DNA of 64,000 bases, taken from the NCBI GenBank assembly GCA_910589415.1, contig OU342633.1:54740404-54804403 (forward strand), given 5' to 3'. This document shows positions 23,444 through 33,110 of this stretch, in pieces. The translations under genes were made by a program, and so were the position numbers. This DNA comes from Malachius bipustulatus. Taxonomy: Eukaryota; Arthropoda; Insecta; Coleoptera; Melyridae. Under the pieces are notes generated by a model, which had not been told where the DNA came from, searched no databases, and saw only the letters and a program-made list of their open reading frames with translations. Position 1 is the first letter of the stretch, and each line of letters begins with the position of its first letter.

Positions 23444-24458
23444 TTAAATCAGAGATTTATTAGTTTCATATTCAGTACAAAGTTTCACCTGAACGTTCTT
23501 CTTCCGTCCGCAGTCATGAAAAATTGTTTTATTATTTAGATCAGCTATATTTTTCAGGCGATCAACGCAATCACATTTCATAGGATTGCCGTAAAGTTGA
23601 ATTAAACCGAAATTTTCTGTAAGGACTTGCAAATCAACATCTTGAAAACATTCAATATTATTATAACTTAAAACAAAATCATAAGTGAATATTCCATCCA
23701 AGAAATCGTTTTCTATACTGTTAATTTGGTTATTTATAAAACTTAGAACACCTATGTAGTGGTAAGGTCCCCTTGCATCATCTTTTCTCTGAACTTCCAT
23801 ATTTTCCAGCATAGCTTCAAATCCTTTACTTGGTAAATATTTTATTTCATTGTTAGCCAGAAATATATGAATAAGAGCGTGACTGTTTCGGAACCAATTT
23901 GAGTCCCAAGCACCAATTTTGTTGTCATATAAGTCGATTATTTTAAGAGAAGGCATATTGTCGAAAGCATTGCTATCTATTTTTGAAATTGAATTCTGAG
24001 CTAACGAAAGAGTACTAATGTTAAAGTTGTTGAATACTCCAGCCTTCACTTCTTCAATTTTATTGTTTTCCAAGTTTATATCATGTAGATTTGACGACCC
24101 GGTGAATACACCTTCAATTAATTACATTTAATATTTTATTGTATGTTTAGTTTTGTTACTTACCTGGTCTTATTTCACTAATAGAATTGTTATCCAAGAG
24201 CAGAAGTCTTACCGCAGCCATATCTCCAAAAGAGCTTTCAAACAGTATTGGCATATTCTGTTTCCTAATAGTAATAGACGAGCAATTTGTGGGGATAAAA
24301 TCCCTAATTCTTTCACCCTCTAATATTGTTATCTCATTTTTGTGAACACATGCTTTAATTACTACATCGTGAAATGTTATATCTTTTGATGTGATTTGGC
24401 TGACCGAAATTGCAATTAAAAGCAAAATTATTTTAGAAAATATTATTCTACACTTCAT
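23444..24458 (-). CDS. Secreted LRR protein, copy E, with extended C-terminus
   Basis: Exons 24458-24164 and 24111-23444 with a 52-bp phase-1 intron give 320 residues. It starts MKCR rather than MQCR and has a signal core IILLLIAISV. Both N-cap cysteines are present (KAC and PTNC). The charged insert is shorter than in the other copies (EVQRKDDARGPYHYIG). The C-cap has NPMKCDC, then a Cys in HDC and a further Cys in KLC, so its cysteine pattern differs. The tail ends ETNKSLI, four codons beyond where its paralogues stop. The minus-strand AATAAA (23461-23456) therefore falls inside the last codons. TTGATAAG lies about 134 bp upstream, with a TTATCT beyond it. Confidence 0.86.
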
Positions 24459-25376
24459 AATGTCAAATAATTAAAATAGTAGGTGGTAGTTTGCGGAGAA
24501 ATAATAAGCTACTAATACACTTTTATTAACCCACTTGCATAAATAATGTAATTACAAGAGTTTATAAATGGAGTTTGACTTGATAAGCATTTTTTTTCTG
24601 ATTTGTACTTAATCATAAGAGAAATAGTTATCTTCCAAATTTTTATTTTCAACACATACTTTTTCAACAAATATCAATATTTCATATACATTGTAATTAT
24701 TAATTAACACGCAATCAACTATACTTATTACTTACGAGGAATTTTTGTGGGAACTTCAAAACCACATGAAAGACTTGAAAGAGAGCCTATCGTTGCCTAT
24801 CGAGACATTCACTACTACATATTATAACTATGTTCAGATTAATAGGTGTTTGTTAAATTTTTCAATTAATTGTTCTTCTGACTTCTATCATCAATTAGGT
24901 ATAATACTGTTGCTAATTTTCAACCACAATTTTATTGTCAGGTGCGAACATTTTTATTGAATGCCTGGCGAAGCCTGATTATAAATTATTCATAGTTTAT
25001 TAAAACATAATGAGCATAATGAACATTTTGAATTAATAAAAAACATTTTTTCTACTCTTATTGAATAATATTTTAATTATTAGAGCCTTTTGGATGAATT
25101 AAGAAGGTTATTACTCGTATAAGTATTGAATTATAGCTCATAATACGCGGCTCTTTTCCAATCCAATCTTATCCATTTTATAATACTCGCTCGTGAAACA
25201 ATCAAAAGCTTATGTATATTTTTTGATAAACAGAATAAAGCTGCGAATAGGAACCAACGATAGCTGACATTTTTCAGAATTCGCGCGTGCGCAGTCGGTA
25301 CTCGGTACTAGAAGTTGTTCCAAGAAGTAAAATAAATAATAAAATATATTGATTAAAGTTTGTGCTCTTATACATA

Positions 25377-25748
25377 CAGGGTGTTAGTAAATAAGTGCGA
25401 CAAACTTCAGGGGGTGATTCTGCATGAAAAAATAATTACAGTTTGCTATATATGTAAACGTATGTGCGCAAATGCTTCATTTTCCAGATACGGGGTGTTA
25501 TGGTTTTTTTTAAAACTGATGATTTATTTATTTGCTCTGAAATCGGTCGGTCGAGATATGCAAATGAAATTTGATAGGTTTTAAAAGAGGAAAAGATTGC
25601 GCATATTTTGACATACAATTAAGAATTTTATGTTTATCAGTGGCGCGCATACGGGCAATGATCTCATTTTTTCTTAAGAGATTTTTTATAGCAAACTGTC
25701 ATTATTTTTTCATGCAGAATCACCCCATGAAGTTTGCCGTACTTACTG
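25377..25748. mobile_element. TIR element, family copy 1
   Basis: TA|CAGGGTGTTAGTAAATAAGT on the left pairs with ACTTACTG|TA on the right, and pairing continues for about 70 bp through the TTCAGGGGGTGATTCTGCAT block. It is the same family as 28712-29124. The short frames inside it fall in the arms and are not genes. Confidence 0.75.
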
Positions 25749-25867
25749 TATAAAAGAGTAGAAAAAGCATAGTATTACATTCGCGATTATGTCATTATTT
25801 CCTTGATGATGACTTCATAAAATTATCATAATCGCTCATATAATAATATACCTACTGAATGTTCTGA

Positions 25868-26090
25868 AATGTTCTTTCAAAAAATATTCGAATATTTTAC
25901 TTCTTAATAATATGTGTATTAATATACGAGCAATTTTGGGAATAAAATCCTCAATTCTTTCACCCTCTGCAATTGTTATCTCATCTCCTTCAGCACATGC
26001 TTCATATTACTACATTATGAAATGTAATATTCTTCGATGTGATTTGGCTGATGAAATTAATAGGAAAATTAATTTCCACACATTCTAATA
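25868..26090 (-). pseudogene. LRR-family exon 1 pseudogene fragment
   Basis: On the minus strand, 26085 down to about 25868 matches exon 1 of the cluster genes: the decayed signal region, the EAC-x-EGDEITIAEGE segment, the I-P-x-N-C-S segment and the QNMPILFESS region. A 1-bp insertion near 26010 (CATGCTTCATATTAC) breaks the frame, the start ATG is not intact, and no exon 2 follows on the left. The upstream flank (about 26090-26200) still resembles those of the intact genes, but the GATA-type site reads TTGATACAAG, which breaks the WGATAR consensus. Confidence 0.78.
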
Positions 26091-26459
26091 ATAATAAGAG
26101 AGTTTAGATTTAGAGTTTAACTTGATACAAGTCATCAGTTTTTGATTTCTGCAGAATTGCAAACGAATTTATCTAGAAAATTTTTATTTGCAGCTCATAG
26201 CCATAATATGTATGTAATGTATCTCATTGTTTTAAAACGTGATATCAAGGTAATAATTATTGTTGATGATATGAACTAAATATTTGAAAAGCAAACTAAA
26301 ATAATAGTAAATCATCTCTGGCTATACTTAAATCAAGAGATATTCTTTATCCTACATGTTCGTTGATTTTTTTAATTATTATTTTTTATATTAAATAAGA
26401 AAAAAAATAATCCTAATTAATTACCTTACAAATATTTCTTTCTAATGGAGAGAAAACTA

Positions 26460-26915
26460 TAGTGTGTCCAGTGTAAGTGGCATTACATGGGGATCTTGCA
26501 AACGGCAAGAGATACAGGGTCGGTTAAATTAAAAAAAGTTGCACAGTTTAATGCTTTGAGAATCTGAATTTTTTCTTTGAATATTTCCAGTCGTTCCTGA
26601 AATATCCTGAAAAAACTGAAAAATCAAAATTTCTTATTTTAGCCAAATCTTTTTTATTATTGGGAAATAATGTAGACTTATGTAAGCCTACAAAAAATAA
26701 TTCATTACTTCCCAATAATAAAAAAGATATGGCTAAAATAAGAAATTTTGATTTTTCAGTTTTTTCAGGATACTTCAGCAACGACTGGAAATATTCAAAG
26801 AAAAAATTCAGATTCTCAAAGCATTAAACTGTGCAACTTTTTTTAATTTAACCGACCCTGTATCTCTTGCCGTTTCCAAGATCCCCATGTAATGCCACTT
26901 ACACTGGACACACTG
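26460..26915. repeat. Near-perfect 456-bp palindrome (foldback element)
   Basis: The two arms (about 26460-26668 and 26707-26915) are almost perfect inverted copies around a loop of about 40 bases. Outer ends read TA|TAGTGTGTCC and GGACACACTG|TA. Internal landmarks include GGTCGGTTAAATT / AATTTAACCGACC and TCTTTTTTATTATTGGGAA / TTCCCAATAATAAAAAAGA. The 77-codon frame inside simply reads through the hairpin. Sequence shared with 10231-11027 shows that both belong to one family. Confidence 0.85.
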
Positions 26916-27954
26916 TATAGGTACTTCAGTCACCCAAATAAAATATTGAGTAAGTGTGAATTAGCGTACCAAAATACTGTGCCCAAACATGTAAAGGTCA
27001 TCAATTTTGAGCCCAGAAAAATTTTCATCAGCTAACTGATTCCAGTTAACTGTGCAAACACAAAATTACATAAGTGATCGATGCTTTAATGGAAATTTCG
27101 AAGGCGTTAAGGAATTTTTGAAATGTGAAATATTGTCTTTCAACTCGAGATTTTGTCTACTTTATCTACTTCCGATAGCATATAGAAACAAATCATATTA
27201 TGGCGCACCCACTCACCATAATTACCACCTAACTTTAGTACCTAATTTTTTATTTCAGATTTACTAAGTAATCTGAATATCGGAATAAGATTTTCCATTG
27301 AAAATTTTGGTTTGTGCTAATATTTTAGGTGTTTTCCATTTCAGTTTCACTCTCATCATACTCATTTATTATTTGATAATAATATTTTTCCTGTCTAACC
27401 TAATAATAATAACCTAAAAGATTGATCAAGTAAACTGATTACACTTTTTCAATCTGCGAATATAAGACATCAGGAAGTACTAGTACTATACCTACCGTCC
27501 AAACAGTCTGCAGCCAGAGACTGCAAGAAGGTGTTTGGCTATGGCGGACATAACACATCCGTTATTCAAACCAATAATATGACGCACTGAACTAATGAAG
27601 AGTAAAACTGTGAATGTCTGAACAACAAGAAGTATCTATTAGATGTTTCAAAATGGCATTTTACATCGCGTTCAATAAAACTGTCAATTGGCATTACAGT
27701 CCTTCACGATGCTTTATAATCGAATATTTTAGTTATCCAGAAACGTCAAATAAATTATAACATCGTCAATTATTATTGTCAATGTCAATCAATATCTATA
27801 AATTAAATACTAAATCAAAAAAAATATTAAATTATTAATTATGATTTCTGTTTGGAATTTTAATAAATTTCAGGAGCTATGATGCAATTTAATGGAAATT
27901 ATTAAACACTTTATGAAATTAACGTTGCATTATTTGACATATCAAGTATGTAAA

Positions 27955-28708
27955 CCGGGTGATCCATCTTAATCTATTTCCTGAATTATTGGGATGGGGC
28001 AACATTCTCCGAACAAAAGTTGGGGACAAAAGTTATTTGGTTTTGAAGGGGACATCGTTTGCACACAAGAACAACCCCCCATCCCCACCCATTGCATCGG
28101 GGTGAGAGTGACTTTGACGATTTAAATAGGAACCTCCATGTTTTATTGCGGATTATGTTTCAGCGTGGAGAACAACAAACTTTTTAATGAAATTTTTGTT
28201 TCAATTTCGCCCTCATCCCCTAAACATGGAAGAAAAAACGGATTTCTCGAGACTTTCATTAATTTTTCATGACTCTACAATTTCTTGGAGGAAAAATTGC
28301 AGGGGGAGTAAGTTGTTTGGTTTTGAGGAAGACATCGTTTGCACACAGGGACCACTCCAACCCACATCCCCTGCATAGGGTTTTTTTTTGTACGAATTCA
28401 AACCTTTGTATGAATTTTTTTTATTTAAATAAACAAAAAGCCGTTTTTGTCTTCCATGTTTAGGGGATGAGGGCGAAATTGAAAAAAACAAATTCATACA
28501 AAAGTTTGTTTTCTCCACGCTGAATCATAACCCGCAATAAATAATGGGGGTTCCTATTTAAATCGTCAAAATCACTCCCACATCTATGCAGGTGGTGGGG
28601 GTGGTTCTTGGGTGCAAACGATGTCCCCCTCAAAACCAAACAACTTTTGTTCGGAGAATGTTGCCCCTCCCCGATAATTCTGAAAACAGAATAAGATGGA
28701 TCACCCGG
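27955..28708. mobile_element. Foldback element of about 754 bp with ACCGGGTGATCC ends
   Basis: Left ACCGGGTGATCCATCTTA pairs with right TAAGATGGATCACCCGGT. The inverted similarity extends over about 300 bp per arm, including AACATTCTCCGAACAAAAG and the ATCGTTTGCA block. A third partial copy of the TTTGGTTTTGAGG...ATCGTTTGCACAC block lies at about 28310-28350. The overlapping frames here only reflect the repeated arms. It directly abuts the element starting at 28712. Confidence 0.75.
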
Positions 28709-28711
28709 TAT

Positions 28712-29124
28712 CAGGGTGTTAGTAAATAAGGGCGACAAACTTCAGGGGGTGATTCTGCATGACAAAATAATGACAGTTTGCTATGTAAACGTATGTGCGC
28801 AAATGCTTCGTTTTCCAGATATTGGGTGCTTATAGGTTGGTTTTCTTAAAAACTGACGATTTATTTACCTATTTGCTCTGAAACCGGTCGGTCGAGATAT
28901 GCAAATGAAATTTGGTGGGTTCAAAGAGGAAGTGATTGCGCATTTTTTGACATGCGATGAAGAATTTTATGTTCATCGAAGGCGCCCATACGGGTAATGC
29001 TCTCAATTTTTTTTTAAGAAAAAAATGGTACGACATATTATTGATGTTTTTTATAGCAAATTGTCATTATTTTTTCTTGCAGAATCTCCCCCTGAAGTTT
29101 GTCGCACTTATTTACTAACAGCCT
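28712..29124. mobile_element. TIR element, family copy 2
   Basis: This is a second copy of the 25377-25748 family. It has the same left end (CAGGGTGTTAGTAAATAAG), the same GACAAACTTCAGGGGGTGAT block and a better preserved right end (CTTATTTACTAACAGCC|TA). It has an extra stretch of about 40 bp in its right half. It starts 3 bp after the foldback at 27955-28708, so the two share one insertion site region. Confidence 0.75.
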
Positions 29125-29439
29125 ATATAATATACCTACTTAATAATAATAATTGTTCTACCGTAGTCGCTACTTTTAACTCTTTTAACTTTTAACCGCT
29201 ACTTTTACTTTTAACTTATAAAATTGTGGTTTGTAAGACAGTGGTGTAATAAAAAAATTACAACCCGGTTTTGATTCTCATTACACAACAGGTAGGTATG
29301 TGCAAAGGCTCACTTTCAGGCTATGCAAGTTGTTTGGAATTGTCAACTTTCATATAAGGGAGTAGATAAACGTAATTTTAATAGATAAGAACTAGTTTAT
29401 TACAGAATGATACAAAAGAAGTTATTATTCCAAAATAAT

Positions 29440-29838
29440 CTAATTTTCACTTTGACTTGAACATTTTCTTTTCATGATTAGGTGGTCCAAATCTGTATCT
29501 TTATTATTTTGATCAGCTGTACCTTTTAGACGATCAATGCAATCACAGTTCATAGGATTACCGTAAAGACCAATAAAATTGAAATTTTCTGTAACGAGTA
29601 GAAAGTCCAACTCTTCCAGACACTCAATATTATTATGATCAACGGTAAAACGATTTGTGTATATTCTCACCCAAGAAATCATTTTCAATAATGCGAATTT
29701 GATTGTGCATTAAACTAAAAATAGACACAACTTTCCTTATCGAATCCGAATTTGCTGGTGATCCTCTTGCATCATCTTTGCCCTGAGATTCTATGTTTTC
29801 CAACATATCCTCAAAACCTCTGCTACGTAAATATGTTA
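29440..29838 (-). pseudogene. LRR-family exon 2 pseudogene fragment
   Basis: The minus strand encodes the second half of exon 2: RSRGFEDMLENIESQGKDD, SIRKVVSIFSLMHNQI and IIENDFL, then after a frameshift near 29670 NNIECLEELDF and NPMNCDCIDRLK, ending KRKC. Everything upstream (exon 1 and the first LRRs) is missing. Similarity stops at about 29838, where unrelated sequence begins. A TTTATT at 29396-29401 keeps the family's polyadenylation signal. This fragment retains the full cap-cysteine pattern, like copies A and F. Confidence 0.8.
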
Positions 29839-29844
29839 TTATGT

Positions 29845-30772
29845 ATAGTCTGTACACTGAATGTTGTCTGTTATGATAACTAAGGATACATCATCTCGTT
29901 ATGTTTCTTACTCTTTCTATTGCATTACATAGTCAATCGAGTTAAATTGGGACGTATTGTCAGAAATACGTTTGAATCGTCGGCAATTCTAAACAGATGA
30001 GCGAGAGTGAGACGGAAGTACGACTCGCGTCTTGATACGCTTAGATTGATACGATGAGATTGTCATCCATCTCATCGGCTACTGTCAGTTGACAGTGACA
30101 GCGCAAAATATACTAATGGGATTTGTTATTTGAAACGTCTTTAATACGAAATTAGCAGAATTACCTGTGATATTGTACGATGTTGTAAACTACGAGTAAC
30201 TTATTAATTGCGTGAATGCCTAAAAATCTATGGCCTTGTTTTTCTAACGTTTAAAAACAACGGACTGGGTATATTCTCGCAACAAACTACCTACAAAAAA
30301 TTACACAAAATGTCTAGGAAACGATTGAACTCCCTAGGACCTGGTCTTGTGTGGTTAAATTGCTAGGATATTTTACTGCAGATAAAGAAAACGGAGGTGT
30401 TATGCTTTCTTTTAAACGCCACCCAGCTGGTAGGTGACATGCTATTTCTAATCATAATTATAACAATTCACACGCCACTGACACGAACTGAGATACCACA
30501 TCTGGATCGGCTTAGAAATAATTGTATGAATCAAATCGAATTAAATGAAATTGTTTAGCCGGAATCAGTGTGGCATGACAACGGACAACACTCAGTGGAC
30601 AGAGCATACTTCTCATTATGAATAGAAGTTATCGATTCTTTGAAGAAAAAAAAACATTCAGAGAGGTTAAAATTTTCAAAATAAAATTCTCCTTATGATT
30701 TAAGTATCGTGAAAATCAATAACAACTAAACTAGATTGATAAAAACCAATTTATTAAAGAATATTTAGGTAT
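29845..30772. other. Unique sequence between LRR fragment and inverted arm
   Basis: Sequence of unknown origin begins exactly where the LRR homology ends. A stretch at about 29990-30110 is richer in GC than its flanks and has short inverted words (GTCAGTTGACAG). I find no gene and no clear terminal repeats. Confidence 0.4.
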
Positions 30773-31733
30773 TAGTAGAGTGCTAGAATGAATAAAAGTC
30801 GCTTAAAAAACGATTCTGTGGGCCTTTTAGTGTACAAGGCTGAAATTTTCAGGAATCATAGTTTATGGCCTAAATAACTCAAATCCGAAGTCGTCAAAAA
30901 ATCGTCCTGTGCAAAAAGGCACTATTCAAAATTTTCGACTTTTTTTACAGGATGTGGTAGTTCATTAGTGCAACTTTGTCGTGCCAATTTTTCAAAATGT
31001 TATCTGTGATGGTTAAGTTAGGAAAAAATCGAAACCGTTTCAGAAAAGCATTGCGCAAATGGGCCCATCGTAACTTTAAACAGCGATATCTCGCTTCGGT
31101 TTACGGCAAAAACTGCCTGCTCGGACTACTTTTTTTCACTTAACAACGCCTAGCTCAAAAACGAAGCTCTTAATCGAAAATAGCATATCTTTAAAAATTA
31201 TTCCCTGATCATTTCTGATTCCCACGGTGTCATTTTTATATTTTTATCTTTAATAATAAACTAGCAATAAATATAAATGTTAAACGATGCTAAAATGTGA
31301 ATTGCAGCTACCGCATCAAACGTAGGGAAACGTCGATCACCCTCTCTTGCTTCTCTATGCCCCTCACCCTTGGTTCAGCGGTCTGCATGCCGAGAATTTA
31401 AATCAAACGCCCGCTATAATAGGATACTATTTATTAGATATTAATTTTAATAATAATTATTAAAGTCAACAATGTATTATACAAATACAAAATGCAAAGT
31501 AGGTATGCCAATAAAGTTATCCCTGATTTTTTAATTATTTAAGGAATTCCTGCATGTGCATGACCAGATATTGCAGTATGTATTATTATTTACACACCTA
31601 AATACCTACCTACCTACCAACCTACCTCGTAAATATTTCTTGCAAAAATAGGAACAATATAAACAAATCTCCAAGATAAAAAAATAACGTAATCATGAAC
31701 TCATTTTGGATATTTTACATTTTTTGTTCAAGT
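30773..31733. repeat. Left arm of a ~960-bp inverted repeat
   Basis: This arm is, by eye, about 97-98% identical to the reverse complement of 38640-39601. The outermost about 45 bp are more diverged. Outer ends read TAGTAGAGTGC here and GCACTCTACTA on the right. The arm includes an ACCT microsatellite near 31602-31626, mirrored on the other side. It contains no protein-coding frame. Confidence 0.88.
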
Positions 31734-31800
31734 GATTAAAAGATCGAAACCTTATACCTTTTTCAAAACCAACATGTTCTCGTTTTTCGCATACTGATTT

Positions 31801-32371
31801 TGTTACGTCCTTGGTGAATAATCGATTCGTATTCTCTAAGACACCACCGTTTCCTACCCCTTCCTATCCCTTTACACATCGGGACGAAGGAAAAAGGACA
31901 CCTGACCGGACAGGACCACACATAGAGAGAAGAGTCGAGGTTTAACATCGAGAGAGAAAAGAACTCGACAGAGTGCCGTTCGTACCAGACTCGTCGATGC
32001 TGGTGTTACGGAAACGGGATACCTAGTTCTTTAATTAAATAAGGAAGCGGTATAAAGTAGTGGAACAATCGTGGGTACCTACATAGTGAAGCAGAGTGAA
32101 CAATAATAATAGTTACAACATCTCGCAAATTAAAACAAGTGCCCCTTTAGTCGGACAAGACACAAGGTCAGTAATTTCGATAATAATTATTAATAATTGT
32201 GTTCCTGTCAATCATTGGCAATTACAGCCTGGTCCTTCCCTAAATTTTGATCCTGTCATCCGTGGCGATTCGGTATTACTATCGCGGCATCGAGCCGCAT
32301 TAATTTAGCCCCCTTTCAGGATCGAATCGCGTCGTTAATATTTCGTGTTGCTCTTTGACGCGGAGTTAACA
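31801..32371 (+). repeat. 5' LTR of the BEL/Pao element
   Basis: 571 bp, TG...CA ends within the inverted pentamer TGTTA/TAACA, identical by eye to the 3' LTR. TATAAAG at 32051-32057 is a candidate core promoter, which would place the transcription start near 32080. Confidence 0.93.
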
Positions 32372-32377
32372 TTTTTT

Positions 32378-32395
32378 TGGTCCTTCGAGCCGGAT
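32378..32395 (+). other. Primer-binding site, tRNA-Tyr type
   Basis: TGGTCCTTCGAGCCGGAT starts 6 bases after the LTR. It is complementary to the 3' end of insect tRNA-Tyr (ATCCGGCTCGAAGGA plus CCA), recalled rather than searched. It marks the start of minus-strand DNA synthesis. Confidence 0.8.
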
Positions 32396-32649
32396 AGGAA
32401 AGCTCGTGGAAATATAGTTCATTAATTGGTTGCATCATTTGTTTGAAATTAGTTTCTCACTCACTGTGTTAAGGTAGCCTGTTTGTAGGTCAAAGGATTC
32501 GAAATAGTCGATCCAAAGGACGCCAGACGGCATTTTCACCCATTCCACTATTTTACTCCATTCTACCTCACTCCACTTCTTCGTTCGTTGCAGGTGTTCG
32601 TTTTAAAGACTTCTGTAAGTATAGTTGAAATATTTTCTCTCTGAATTCG

Positions 32650-33075
32650 CAGGGCAGAATATTGATTTTGTATTCACGGTATACTGGGTACACTCGGTAT
32701 CTTAAGTATTGTTTTTGGTGAATTCGAATTCAATAATTTATTTTCAACTCGATATTAAATAAGTAACTTTCACTTGGTTAGGTACTTATTTTTGGTATTG
32801 CTCATCGTTCGTTGTTGTTGTATTTTTACAGGTTTTTAACGAATAACCCTTTTTCGTTGTTACAGGGAAAATATTGATTTTTGTATTCACGGTATACCTA
32901 CTGGGTACACTCGGTATCTCAAGTATTGTTTTTTGGTGAATTTCAAAGTCAATTTATTTTCAACTCGTTTTTAAATAAGTAACCTTCACTTGGTTAGGTA
33001 CTTATTTTTAGTTATTGTTCGTATTTCGTTGTCGTTGTATTTTTTACAGGTGTAAAAAATAACCCTTATTCGTTT
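32650..33075 (+). repeat. 212-bp tandem duplication in the BEL/Pao leader
   Basis: Two diverged copies lie head to tail, offset by 212 bp (TATTGATTTTGTATTCACGG at about 32660 and the same block with one extra T at 32872). Each ends in a pyrimidine-rich stretch followed by TTTTTACAG|G, which resembles a 3' splice site. A GTAAGT near 32614 could serve as donor. The copies differ by about 10%, so the duplication predates this insertion and belongs to the element lineage. Confidence 0.7.
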
Positions 33076-33110
33076 ATTGCTTTAGTGTTTTGTTGATACT
33101 CTTTAGCAAA

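Noticed and set aside
26548..26781. 77-codon frame as a small protein gene
   Set aside because: It reads through the arms and loop of a palindrome, so its apparent repeats arise from DNA symmetry.
28187..28738. Several overlapping 63-92 codon frames
   Set aside because: They lie in the inverted arms of a foldback element and mirror one another on both strands.
31763..32308. Short frames in the LTRs on both strands, repeated at 37167-37832
   Set aside because: They recur because the LTR sequence is duplicated, and they have no coding features.
33090..33110. Upstream extension of the BEL/Pao frame by seven codons
   Set aside because: The extension begins at TTG. The first ATG, in a good context, is at 33111.
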